A stretch of 64,000 nucleotides of DNA from Bdellovibrio sp047344985 (lineage in GTDB: Bacteria; Bdellovibrionota; Bdellovibrionia; Bdellovibrionales; Bdellovibrionaceae). The stretch lies in contig NZ_CP178861.1 of assembly GCF_047344985.1 (NCBI RefSeq), positions 744,001-808,000 on the forward strand, given 5' to 3'. This document shows positions 40,194-49,313 of the stretch, piece after piece (positions within the stretch are counted from its first letter, which is position 1; every line of letters starts with the position of its first letter). Under the pieces are notes generated by a model. That model was given only the letters and a program-made list of their open reading frames with translations, searched no databases and was not told the DNA's origin. A program made the position numbers and the translations under genes.

Positions 40194-42758
40194 CTAATTC
40201 GACTGAGCTTCGAGGATGGGTTGTTCCACGCCGACAATGGAACCGACATCTCGATAGTTTAACGCCGGCGAGCTTTGGATAAAAATATAGCGACCGTTAT
40301 TCACCGAGGGCGTCGCGGCACGAATATCAAATAACTCTGTGGGAGAAGAGGGAACTCGGTAAGCCATATTGTTAGGTATACATGAGGTGCCCTGTGACAC
40401 TGCCTGATAATAGCTCGGTGAGTCCCACGTGTAAGTTTTATGAGACAGGTCGAAGGCATTGTAATCCGTATAACGACTTTCAGAACCTACATGAGAAGGC
40501 GAGCTGATGTCTCTTTTCCCTGGCGGAGTCGCAGAATCAAAACTGAGATGAATGCGAATACCCGTGAAATAAACTTCAGACTCTTCGCGACTGCTAGTAA
40601 GTCCGCGCTGTTTCCAGAAAACTTCAGGATAATATATTTTCGGGAAATCATTGTTGTTTCCGCCATAATAGTTGGAGCCCTTGGGAGGGATGGGAGAGTT
40701 GGCCATACTATGATAAGGAGGAATTTTTGCGGATATCACGAAAGGCTGGTTTGTAGAATTCTTTTCTAAGGTGTATCCGCCTGTATTGATCATGCAAAGA
40801 TTGGAAGGAAGTTGATCTGCAGAGGAATCAGGACCACTCCAAAGACCGCGAAGATAAAAAGGTTTTGTAGCGCTCACGTTAGAACCCGTGATGATACCTA
40901 TATTGTTTAAAATAAATTTTCGATAACCGTATTTGAACCCGTCATCTTCATATCGCGTGTCGGTCAGATTATGATGGATGGGATGAATTTTTCCTGAAGA
41001 GGATGGCCACATTTGATGCAAGCGCGACGGTGTCAAAGGTTGATACTGAGGACTTAACAAATGAATTTGTTCTGGAGAAAGAATCACCAAAGGCAAAGAA
41101 GCTTTTTGCGCTGCCGGAACGGACGTACTGATATCTTGATTGAAGGCGATCTCACGCAATCTTTGCGGATCACTGTTTAAAGGCGACGTTAAATCCTGCT
41201 GAAATCCGCGAAGGGCTAAGGTGTCCTCGCTTACGATCCACAGAGAAAGATTTTTTCGGGGAATGTTGTTCGGAATAGCAGACATCATCAGACCACGGGC
41301 ATCTGTTTGGGCAATTTCCGAAGGAACTTTAAGATAAACGATTCGTCGCAGAAGCCGGTCCTTCTTCGAAGGATCCGAAAGATCTGCGACATTAAAGTTA
41401 CTCAAACCAATGGAATCCAAGTTAATCCGAGACGTCGACGAACAGGCAAGACCCGCTCCTTGAGACGCATATTTAGTGACAAATTGTCGATCCCAAATAT
41501 CGCAGTCCGAATATGTGTTTGTCGGATTAGAAATGACGACGCCACACTGTTTGGCGTCTTCTTCAAGTGCCTCAAGATTATCCCAACTCATTTTCGGTGC
41601 AGGAATTTCTTCAGCGTCTTTCGTAAAAAGAACTCCTTCAAGACCTGCATTACGTCTCCAGTTTGCAAACCCATTCGGAAAGTCTTCGGAATTGGAACAG
41701 TGTTTTTGGTTCGCTCCATCTTTCGCAAAGCAGGTATAGTCGGCACGCACGCCGTAATTGTTCAGACCGGCATAAGAATAGTTAAAAATAGAATATCTGT
41801 CGGGGTTGTTAAAATACCCGCCAGAGTCCGTAGCGGACCAGGCTTCAAGGGGAGGATTTCCACTAAAAAGAGCAATGGGATAAATTTCTTTACTCACAGA
41901 AGCTTGTGTTTGTGGAACGGGGCTTCCGCTTTTCACTTGGTTTTCTAAGTCTGTGGCCTTTTGCAAATCTTTGGTGATGATCGCGTAGCCGGGCCCAAAT
42001 TGCGGATGATATTTCGGTTTAGTTCCCCAAGGATAAGCGTAAGGGGCCAACAGGGCCGAGAGATTTCCTTGTCCCGGATTCGGCTCGGGAACCGCATGCA
42101 GGCGATACTCAATCCCTCCGGCAAGCTGAACACGATCGCCTTGAATTATTGTTCCAAACTCAGCAGGCCATCCTGCGGGACTGCCGTTCCAGTCTAGCTC
42201 GGGGTTCGGGCGATGAATGTTTCCGCCTAATTGAAGCAAGCCTTTGACATAAATACGTCGGTCGCGAGCTATCAAAGCTGAAGGAGAAGTCGCACCATAA
42301 AGGCGTTCGAGACTCACATCTTGATTATTGCCAGAGAAAAGCAAATAGTCCGAGACATCGAGAACTTTGATACGCTTTTTAAAAACAGCTTTAAGTCCGA
42401 CATACTCACCGCGCGCGAGAAGCTCGTAGTTTTTTGTGGAGTAGTTGTAAGTAGCCGTGACTTTCCAAGTAAGACCGTTAGGAAAATTTCCTTCCGTTTC
42501 AAAGTTTTCTGCCTTCAGGCATTGATTATCTGGTGGCGGGTCCCACAAACGGCGAGCAAGGGCGGCTTCCATCACTGCGAAAGAAGAAATCGTCGCCTCA
42601 TTCAAAAGGACCTGGTCGAAATCGCGAGTTTTAAAAGTATAATCGCGCTTAAAAATATCCGCTGATGTCAGAATAAAGATAGAACCGATAATGCTGAGAA
42701 TAGAAACCAACAGAATTGTTGTTTGTCCCTTTTTTCCGATAATACCAAAGATGCCCAT
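40194..42758 (-). CDS. Large membrane-anchored protein of a pseudopilin operon
   Basis: The 854-residue protein has an N-terminal signal-like segment (KKGQTTILLVSILSIIGSIF) that recalls TadG or PilX starts but lacks the prepilin Glu, then a large extracytoplasmic part with cysteines and long Ser/Asn/Pro-rich loops (DSSADQLPSNLCMINTGGYT). No enzymatic motif is seen. It heads the operon with two prepilin-like genes, so it may be a tip or assembly protein. A perfect dyad lies directly before the ATG and no ribosome binding site is seen. Confidence 0.7.
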   Translation of the reverse strand: MGIFGIIGKKGQTTILLVSILSIIGSIFILTSADIFKRDYTFKTRDFDQVLLNEATISSFAVMEAALARRLWDPPPDNQCLKAENFETEGNFPNGLTWKVTATYNYSTKNYELLARGEYVGLKAVFKKRIKVLDVSDYLLFSGNNQDVSLERLYGATSPSALIARDRRIYVKGLLQLGGNIHRPNPELDWNGSPAGWPAEFGTIIQGDRVQLAGGIEYRLHAVPEPNPGQGNLSALLAPYAYPWGTKPKYHPQFGPGYAIITKDLQKATDLENQVKSGSPVPQTQASVSKEIYPIALFSGNPPLEAWSATDSGGYFNNPDRYSIFNYSYAGLNNYGVRADYTCFAKDGANQKHCSNSEDFPNGFANWRRNAGLEGVLFTKDAEEIPAPKMSWDNLEALEEDAKQCGVVISNPTNTYSDCDIWDRQFVTKYASQGAGLACSSTSRINLDSIGLSNFNVADLSDPSKKDRLLRRIVYLKVPSEIAQTDARGLMMSAIPNNIPRKNLSLWIVSEDTLALRGFQQDLTSPLNSDPQRLREIAFNQDISTSVPAAQKASLPLVILSPEQIHLLSPQYQPLTPSRLHQMWPSSSGKIHPIHHNLTDTRYEDDGFKYGYRKFILNNIGIITGSNVSATKPFYLRGLWSGPDSSADQLPSNLCMINTGGYTLEKNSTNQPFVISAKIPPYHSMANSPIPPKGSNYYGGNNNDFPKIYYPEVFWKQRGLTSSREESEVYFTGIRIHLSFDSATPPGKRDISSPSHVGSESRYTDYNAFDLSHKTYTWDSPSYYQAVSQGTSCIPNNMAYRVPSSPTELFDIRAATPSVNNGRYIFIQSSPALNYRDVGSIVGVEQPILEAQSN

Positions 42759-42759
42759 A

Positions 42760-42774
42760 GTGTTAGATTAACAC
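42760..42774 (-). promoter_or_regulatory. Perfect dyad at the start of the pseudopilin operon
   Basis: GTGTTA-GAT-TAACAC lies one base before the ATG of the 854-residue protein, in the place of the ribosome binding site. It may be an operator or a small hairpin controlling translation. Confidence 0.5.
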
Positions 42775-42845
42775 GGGCCTGTTTGATTCAGAAACTAATC
42801 TGCAAAAAACCGACTTGGAATGAGAATTCTAGACGTGTTTTCGGA

Positions 42846-44015
42846 TTATGGATCAGTCAGCTTCCCTCTTAAATTCACGTATTCTTCCATCGCATTCACG
42901 ATGTGATAAAGTGAGCTGGCCTTAGCTGTATTCCCGTTGAATTCATCTTTTTCCGAAAGCATATCGTACCAGAGTCCTTTTTTCGGCGTTGCAAAGAACT
43001 TGAAAAGAGTCTCAAGGGCTTCATCAGCGGCTTTCGCATATTGCGGTTGTTCTTCTTTGGAGACCTCTGTTCCTAAACGAACCGCCGCTTTGATGCGCTC
43101 GCATTGTGGCCAGAAGCGAGAGGATTGAGTTTTCGGAGTGTAGTCACTCCACATTTCATCAAAAGCAATTTTTCTTGTTGGCGAGGTTCCGTGCTTTTCA
43201 GCGAGTAAAAACAACTGATGACGTACGGATTTTAAATTTTGCCCTGTGAGTCCTTCGTAAAGGAACATCAACCAAGCCCATTCATACTGATGGCCCGGTT
43301 CATAGATGAATTTTCCGTTTTCACGCAGATGATTCCAGTTCTCGTCGAAGTATTCGCCTAAAACACCGGAAGTTTTATCGATGAATTTTGTCGTCGCTAA
43401 CGTGATAAGCTCATGACCTAAATCTTTCCAGTCTTGATCACTGCGATCCACCGTCATCCACGCAATCGCGGATTCAAAAAGATGCATGTGTGGATTGGAT
43501 TTGTAAGAGACACCATTTTTTTCATCAATCTCCGTGTAACCGCCTCCGGCGACTTTGCGGTCTTTTTGCAAATAGTGAAGCAATGCCTTTGCGCGGTCTT
43601 TAATCTCTTTGTTGGGTTCAATCGCATAAGCTTGTGCTAATCCAAAAAGTGCAAACGCTTGTGTGTACAAATCAGGGTTTTTGCTTTTAGGCGTGCCATC
43701 AGGATTTACGGAGTAAATAAAAGCTCCGGAAGGGCTTGAGAATCTTTCCACCATGTAGCGTGTTCCCTGATGAACAGCGGCCACGGCCACTTCCTTAGAA
43801 ACACATCCTAGATTTGCGCCGGTAAGAAAAGAATAAATCTGGCGAGCTTGTACCATTGCACGGCGAGGCACATCCATGGGTTCGCCTTCAAAAGTGAGAC
43901 TTTCAACAAAGCCACCTTGTTTCGTGTCAATACCCTTGGAAGACCAAAGAGGATACACGCCTTCAGTAAGCCACTTTTTAGATTTTTCGATAAACTGATT
44001 TGATTTTGCAGACAT
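42846..44015 (-). CDS. AGE-family epimerase/isomerase
   Basis: The 389-residue soluble enzyme belongs to the N-acylglucosamine 2-epimerase/mannose isomerase group with an (alpha/alpha)6 barrel. Family landmarks are VQARQIYSFLTGA, NPHMHLFESAIAW, GHQYEWAWLMFLYEG and RFWPQCERIKAAV, with the paired His residues near the active site. It probably converts a hexose or hexosamine for cell-surface sugars. The start ATG is directly preceded by the T-run of a terminator hairpin (44016-44069), leaving no room for a normal leader. Confidence 0.88.
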   Translation of the reverse strand: MSAKSNQFIEKSKKWLTEGVYPLWSSKGIDTKQGGFVESLTFEGEPMDVPRRAMVQARQIYSFLTGANLGCVSKEVAVAAVHQGTRYMVERFSSPSGAFIYSVNPDGTPKSKNPDLYTQAFALFGLAQAYAIEPNKEIKDRAKALLHYLQKDRKVAGGGYTEIDEKNGVSYKSNPHMHLFESAIAWMTVDRSDQDWKDLGHELITLATTKFIDKTSGVLGEYFDENWNHLRENGKFIYEPGHQYEWAWLMFLYEGLTGQNLKSVRHQLFLLAEKHGTSPTRKIAFDEMWSDYTPKTQSSRFWPQCERIKAAVRLGTEVSKEEQPQYAKAADEALETLFKFFATPKKGLWYDMLSEKDEFNGNTAKASSLYHIVNAMEEYVNLRGKLTDP

Positions 44016-44069
44016 AAAAAACTCGCGCCAAATTATGATTGAGACTCTATCTCATCATTGGCGCGAGTT
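44016..44069 (-). terminator. Terminator filling the gap before the epimerase start
   Basis: On the minus strand AACTCGCGCCAA (from 44069) pairs with TTGGCGCGAGTT (to 44020), with an inner imperfect stem around a GATAGAGTC loop, then six T, then the epimerase ATG at 44015. It ends the 44080-45150 gene and may double as an attenuator of the epimerase. Confidence 0.7.
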
Positions 44070-44079
44070 GATGTCCACC

Positions 44080-45150
44080 TTATTTCAATTGAACTTGGGC
44101 AGAACGGATTTGATTAATATAATTCACGATTTCAGTTTCTGCGGTCTGGCGCGCCGGATTTGCGGATTTAGTGCTTTTTGCAACTTGACCATTTTTAACA
44201 ATCTTCATAATGGTCTCGTCCACAACGATGCCATGCCCGGCACGAGTTAAGATGGCGCGAGTATCTAAGACTGCCTTTACGTAACGCTTCATCTCAGAAA
44301 CCTCAACGTCATTGTATTTAGAAAAATCCAATGTCCATTTCATTCCCAAAAGACCTAACTTGATTTTGTTTTTCCAGTCTTTATCCACATTGCTAGCTTT
44401 AGCTACAAGCATTGTCAGAATAAAGTTGTGACGAGCTTGCAGGATTTGAATCAACTTTTGTTCAAAACCTAAAAGATCATAAGAAGAGTGCGACAACTGC
44501 TCGACAGTGATTTTTCCCTGATCCAAAAGGGTTTTCTCTTTCAAAGCTCTTTCAATCAAAGAAAGCATCGACATTTGCGGAATCGTTGTTTTATCCAGAC
44601 GATTTTTTTGTTTGTCGTTCACCTCATGCAGGGTTGTAACCAATGCTAGGAAGTTTTTCTCTTTGTTGTCATCTGTTGTCGGAGAAATAAAATCTTCATT
44701 CGGAGCATATTCATGAATTTCACGGATGAATTCGCGGGCTGCCGAAGAAGCAAGTTCTTCACGGCGGGCCTCGTTATCCAAACCTTGCATTGACCATAAT
44801 TGAAATTCAAAGGCCCAGTAGTATTTTACACCCAAGGCTAATTTCTTCGGCATCTCTTTGGCTTCTGTCATTTGCTCTAGGAATTCTTTACGAAGGATCG
44901 CCGCATTACCCTGTCTAAGAGCATCGTAAAGTTCTGCCGTCTTTGCATCCAAGGCTTCGGATTTTTTATCCAAATCGCTGGTTTTTTCTTCCATGCGCTT
45001 GGTTGTTTCACTCATATCCTTGGTCGTATCGCTCATTTCGACGGTGGCTTTGTGCATTTCATCGAGGTTCTTTTTCACCTCGCACGCCGACACCAAGCTG
45101 CCCACGCAGGCCAAGACCATTAGGGATTTCAGACGTGAGTCCCAAACCAT
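44080..45150 (-). CDS. Lipoprotein with N-terminal coiled coil
   Basis: The 356-residue lipoprotein has a lipobox region VGSLVSAC near residue 23, then a strongly heptad-like charged segment (MHKATVEMSDTTKDMSETTK, MEEKTSDLDKKSEALDAKT) and a helical C-terminal body (FIREIHEYAPNEDFISPTT). No enzyme motif is seen. It is likely periplasmic, anchored to a membrane, with the coiled coil for oligomerisation. AGGATT precedes the ATG. The family is not recognised. Confidence 0.72.
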   Translation of the reverse strand: MVWDSRLKSLMVLACVGSLVSACEVKKNLDEMHKATVEMSDTTKDMSETTKRMEEKTSDLDKKSEALDAKTAELYDALRQGNAAILRKEFLEQMTEAKEMPKKLALGVKYYWAFEFQLWSMQGLDNEARREELASSAAREFIREIHEYAPNEDFISPTTDDNKEKNFLALVTTLHEVNDKQKNRLDKTTIPQMSMLSLIERALKEKTLLDQGKITVEQLSHSSYDLLGFEQKLIQILQARHNFILTMLVAKASNVDKDWKNKIKLGLLGMKWTLDFSKYNDVEVSEMKRYVKAVLDTRAILTRAGHGIVVDETIMKIVKNGQVAKSTKSANPARQTAETEIVNYINQIRSAQVQLK

Positions 45151-45525
45151 AGAATCCTCGATACCGTTGCAAAGTTGGCGGGATTAATTTCCCAAGTTTT
45201 TCAAATGCTTCGGTTTACGCGGAAATGTAAGTGCAGTTCAAATGCCAGGATTAAATTCTTCTGACGTGCTCTATTTATAGAGAATGTCTAATGCATGATC
45301 AAAAAGTGACAAGAAAAGTAATCACTTAGCCCCTGAGCGGATGGCAGCGCCGAAGTGAATAACCTGTCAATAATTTATGCAGGGACATGTAAGAGCACTG
45401 AAACCGTTCAGTTTGAGAATTGTCATTGATCTCAAGTCATACTTATTTGAAGAGGCACCCTTAAATTTCTGTAATTTGGTAAAATGCAAAATACGAGATG
45501 AAATAGTATATTGCCTTGGGGGGAT
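45151..45525. other. 375-bp intergenic leader with alternative pairings
   Basis: Between the lipoprotein gene and the protease gene the DNA is AT-rich, except for a GC-rich block at about 45329-45353. TCACTT at 45322-45327 can pair with AAGTGA at 45304-45309 or with AAGTGA at 45353-45358, which would enclose the GC-rich block. The two hairpins exclude each other. No known riboswitch family was matched by eye. Confidence 0.4.
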
Positions 45526-46230
45526 ATGGAATTAAAGCATGCTCGCTATGGTGTGATAGCCATGGTTCTCAGTTTTCTATTACTGTTCTTTCAAAATATG
45601 ACCACGGCCAATCTTGGCAAAAAAAATCTCGAAGGTGAGCTTGAAATTATTCATGTAGACAATAGGGACTCATCATCCAAGTATCTTTATTATTTAAAAG
45701 GGAATAATAAAGAAAGAACTCTTTTAAAATTCAATAATAAAGCACCTACAACTCTTAGAACGGGCGCTCAGATAAAAGTTCAAGGCGAGCTCAGTGGAAA
45801 TGTTTTGGCCCTTGATTCTTCATCGGGCAGCGTGCAGGTATTGGCGTCGCCAGCACCAAACACTTTCGGAGTGCAAAAGACGGCTGTTTTTTTAGTGAAT
45901 TTTCAAGATAACGTTGTGCAGCCCTACACGGTCTCCCAACTCAACTCAGTGGTTTTTGGTGAAGCGAATAACTTTATTAAAGAAAATTCTTTTCAGCAAA
46001 CCTCTATGAGTGGAAATGTTTTTGGTTGGTATACGCTTCCTATGGCGCAGACGTGTGATTTTATACTTATTCGAGATCAGGTCTTGCAAACAGTCGCCGC
46101 AATGGGAGTCGATGTAAATGCCTATCAACGTCACATCATTGTATTTCCGAAAAATTCGACTTGCACATGGGCAGGTTTGGGAACAGTGGGTGGAAGCCCG
46201 TCAACCGCGTGGCTTAATGGTTTGATTTAA
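45526..46230 (+). pseudogene. Metalloprotease N-terminal part, cut by an in-frame stop
   Basis: The 234-residue segment has a membrane or signal segment (YGVIAMVLSFLLLFFQNM) and the start of a gametolysin (M11)-like protease domain: KTAVFLVNFQDNVVQPYTVS, FGWYTLPMAQTCDF and VFPKNSTCTWAGLGTVGG. It stops at TAA (46228-46230) just before the zinc-binding HExxH. The next gene continues in the same frame. Either this is a broken gene, or the stop is read through, or it is a sequencing error. The ATG at 45526 has GGGGGGAT directly upstream. Confidence 0.7.
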
Positions 46231-47826
46231 ATGCGGGCGGTGTCTCATGAGTTCGGTCACAATCTTGGCTTATGGCATTCTCATTCTTTGGAATGTGGCA
46301 CGACGGTTCTTGGAAGTAGTTGTACAAAGAGTGAATATGGGGATTGGTTTGATACTATGGGAGGCGGAGAGCCTACTCATTATAATGCTTTTCAAAAGGA
46401 AAATTTAGGCTGGTTGAATTATGGTACTTCGCCTTCGATTGTCACTGTAGAAAATGGCAGTGCGATGGTGACTATAGAGCCCTATGCCGCGACAACCCTT
46501 GGAATTAAAGCTGTCAAAGTACTCAAGAGTGTCGATGCAACCACCGGCGCAAAAACTTGGTACTATCTTGAATATCGGCAAGCGATCAATTTGGATAGTC
46601 CTTTAATAAATAGGCCTGGAACAACCAGCGGACCTTTGGTTCATCTCGGTACTGAAGGAAATGGAGATACGAGCCTCCTTTTAGATATGACTCCTGCTAG
46701 TAATTCGAATATTGCATACGATTGGAATGATTCGCCTTTGCCTTTGGGAATTCCATTTACAGATTCAGGTGGCGTCACGTTGACTTTATTGTCCGCGGAC
46801 AGTCGTGGTGCGACAGTGAGTGTGAGTACCTCAGGCACTAACACTCCTGTTTGTATTAGATCCAACCCCAGTGTGACGATTTCTCCCGCAGCGCCCAGAG
46901 CCGTCCTGCCTGGAACACCAGTGGCTTATGTTGTATCGGTTAAAAATAATGACAATTCTATTTGTTCGTCTTCGACATTCAATTTGGGTTCAGTGGTTCC
47001 AAGTGGATTTAGTTTTAGTTTTAGCAGCTCATCTTTAAGTTTGGCTCCTGGAGCTTCAGGAGACAGTACACTTACGGTCGCTTCTGGTAGTTCTTCTGCG
47101 GCAGGATCCTATAATATTTCTGTTTCTGCAGTGAATGGGGCCGCAAATTCTTATATTGGCAGTGGGGCCGCAATCTATTCCGTTGCTTCCAATTGTACGA
47201 TGTCGAATCCCACTGTGATCTTAATGCCGACAACCTCAAGTTCGGCCTATCCAGGGACAACTTTAAATTACACCATGGCCGTGAAAAACAATAACAATTC
47301 CGCTTGTTCTGTCAGTACCTACAGTCTTAGTTTTTCAGTTCCGAGTGGCTGGAATGCTTCTCTTGCAAGTACTTCTGTCAGTTTGGCATCAGGAGCCAGT
47401 GCAAATATTAATTTTGCAGTGACATCTCCTCTTTCCTCCGCCTCAGGAAATTATTTAGTAGCGACTTCGGCAAGTGTAGGGGCTTATTCAGCTAGTGCCT
47501 CGTCGAATTATTCGGTGGTCTCTCTTCAAGTTTTGAGCATTTCGGTTGGAACGGATAAGCTTTCATATTCAGCGGGAAATACAGTGAGTATGACAGCAAA
47601 TGTTATGTTGGGGGGAGTTGCCGCCAGCGGCTTGAATGTGACTTTTTCGATTTCAGATCCAAATGGAAAAATTATCACAGGTTCAGCGACGACAGGATCA
47701 AATGGCAATGCTATTTATAAATACAAACTGTCTCGTAAACCCGCCAAAGGAATTTATAATGTGAAGGCAAATGTCAGCAGTGGAACTCAATCTGCAAGCG
47801 GCACAGCGAGCTTCACCGTGCCCTAA
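46231..47826 (+). pseudogene. Metalloprotease C-terminal part with zinc motif and Ig-like domains
   Basis: The 531-residue part begins MRAVSHEFGHNLGLWHSHS, which carries the HExxHxxGxxH zinc motif of the gametolysin-like family, and continues DWFDTMGGGE (Met-turn). Two NEW3-like domains (about residues 215-300 and 325-410) and a last Ig-like domain (SVGTDKLSYSAGNTVSMTAN) follow. It lacks a signal peptide. ATG follows the upstream TAA directly, so reinitiation is possible, but the product would not be exported alone. No other disruption is seen in 1.6 kb. It is the second half of 45526-47826. Confidence 0.75.
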
Positions 47827-47850
47827 CACATTGACAGTGGCGCAATATTT

Positions 47851-48573
47851 TCAAAGGACTTTGCTAAGGAAATTGCGAGTCCGTTCATTCTGCGCATGAG
47901 AGAAGATCTTCTCCGGAGTTCCTTCCTCCATGATCTGACCTGCGTCCATAAAGAACACACGGTCACTGACCTGACGAGCAAAACCCATTTCGTGCGTCAC
48001 GATCACCATCGTCTTTCCACTGTGAGCGAGAGACTTGATAACATCCAAAACTTCGCCCACCATTTCCGGGTCCAGCGCCGATGTCGGTTCATCAAACAGA
48101 AGAACCTGCGGTTCCATAGCTAGCGCTCTGGCAATAGCAATACGCTGCTGTTGTCCACCGGAAAGTTCATTAGGATAAGAGTCCGCTTTGTCAGAAAGCC
48201 CCACGCGTTTCAGAAGTTCATGAGCTTTTTTTTCAGCCTCTGCGCGCGACATGTTTTTCACAGAAATGGGCGCAAGGCAGATATTCTCAAGTGCCGTCAT
48301 GTGCGGGAATAAATTAAAGCGCTGAAACACCATGCCCACGTGAGCGCGTAAAAGATTTAAATCTGTTTCGTGAGCTGTCACGGTAAAACCATCGACTTTA
48401 ACCATGCCACCATTGGCTGTTTCAAGAGCATTTAAGCAGCGAAGAAAAGTGCTTTTGCCGGAACCTGAAGGGCCAATCACACACACGACCTCGTTGTCTT
48501 TGATCTCACAATTGACGTCTTTAAGAACTTGCTTAGAACCAAAAAATTTCTGCAGATCTTTTACTTGAATCAT
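47851..48573 (-). CDS. glnQ: Polar amino-acid ABC transporter, ATP-binding protein
   Basis: The 240-residue ABC ATPase has Walker A GPSGSGKST, a Q-loop region (VGMVFQRFNLFPHMT), signature LSGGQQQRIAIARALA, and Walker B LLFDEPTSALDPE. The GlnQ/HisP subgroup takes up glutamine, glutamate, histidine or other polar amino acids. The start overlaps the permease stop. It is the last gene of the operon; the order is binding protein, permease, ATPase. Confidence 0.93.
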   Translation of the reverse strand: MIQVKDLQKFFGSKQVLKDVNCEIKDNEVVCVIGPSGSGKSTFLRCLNALETANGGMVKVDGFTVTAHETDLNLLRAHVGMVFQRFNLFPHMTALENICLAPISVKNMSRAEAEKKAHELLKRVGLSDKADSYPNELSGGQQQRIAIARALAMEPQVLLFDEPTSALDPEMVGEVLDVIKSLAHSGKTMVIVTHEMGFARQVSDRVFFMDAGQIMEEGTPEKIFSHAQNERTRNFLSKVL

Positions 48574-49313
48574 GAGTTCTTATACTTTCTTTCAAGAATA
48601 TGAACGACGTAAGACATGCCGAGCGTGATAATCAAATATATGAAGGAAATAAAAAGATACGGTTCCCAATAACGGGAGTACGCACCGGCAGCTGTTCTTG
48701 CCGCGTAAGCGAGTTCCGCAAGACCGATTGCTGATACCAAAGAAGAATCCTTCAGTAACATAATCGCTTCATTTCCCAATGGCGGAAGCATGCGCCGAAA
48801 TGCTTGAGGAATAATCACAGCTTTCATAGTCTGAAAATAGTTAAGCCCCAAAGATCTCGCGGCTTCGAATTGCCCGCGATCGATGGATTGAATTCCCGCG
48901 CGGAAAATTTCTGCGATATAGGCGCCGGAGTTTAAACTCAGTGCCAACGCACCGGAAATGAAAGCCCCATATTCACGCTTTAAATACAAAGCCAAATCGC
49001 CACTGATAAGAAGTCCATTTTCCGGATGAATCAGCATCGGAACCAAGGCGAAATGAATTAAAAGAATTTGTACGAAGAGAGGGGTACCGCGAAAAAACGT
49101 GATGTAAAGCTGGGAGGGCGCTTTGGCTAAAATTCGCAAAGGCCATTTCCAGGGTCCGCGTTCTGCCTGGGCAATTTTACCTAATCCCAGCAGAAGTCCC
49201 AAAACCGTTCCAAAGAAAACACCGATGATGGTCAGTTCGAGGGTGGTCCAAAGCCCTTGTAAAAACAAAGGCCAGTATTCAACGATGATGTCAGTGCGAA
49301 ACCACGAAAACAT
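48570..49313 (-). CDS. Polar amino-acid ABC transporter, permease
   Basis: The 247-residue inner-membrane protein has several membrane segments (LELTIIGVFFGTVLGLLLGL; ALVPMLIHPENGLLI) and the conserved SGAYIAEIFRAGIQSIDRGQ and EAARSLGLNYFQTMKAVIIP segments with the EAA loop that contacts the ATPase. A single permease gene probably forms a homodimer. It overlaps the binding-protein stop (ATGA) and the ATPase start. Confidence 0.93.
   Translation of the reverse strand: MFSWFRTDIIVEYWPLFLQGLWTTLELTIIGVFFGTVLGLLLGLGKIAQAERGPWKWPLRILAKAPSQLYITFFRGTPLFVQILLIHFALVPMLIHPENGLLISGDLALYLKREYGAFISGALALSLNSGAYIAEIFRAGIQSIDRGQFEAARSLGLNYFQTMKAVIIPQAFRRMLPPLGNEAIMLLKDSSLVSAIGLAELAYAARTAAGAYSRYWEPYLFISFIYLIITLGMSYVVHILERKYKNS

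Noticed and set aside
45300..45420. Known riboswitch (TPP, glycine, cobalamin, fluoride and guanidine considered)
   Set aside because: None of the conserved core sequences of these classes could be recognised by eye.
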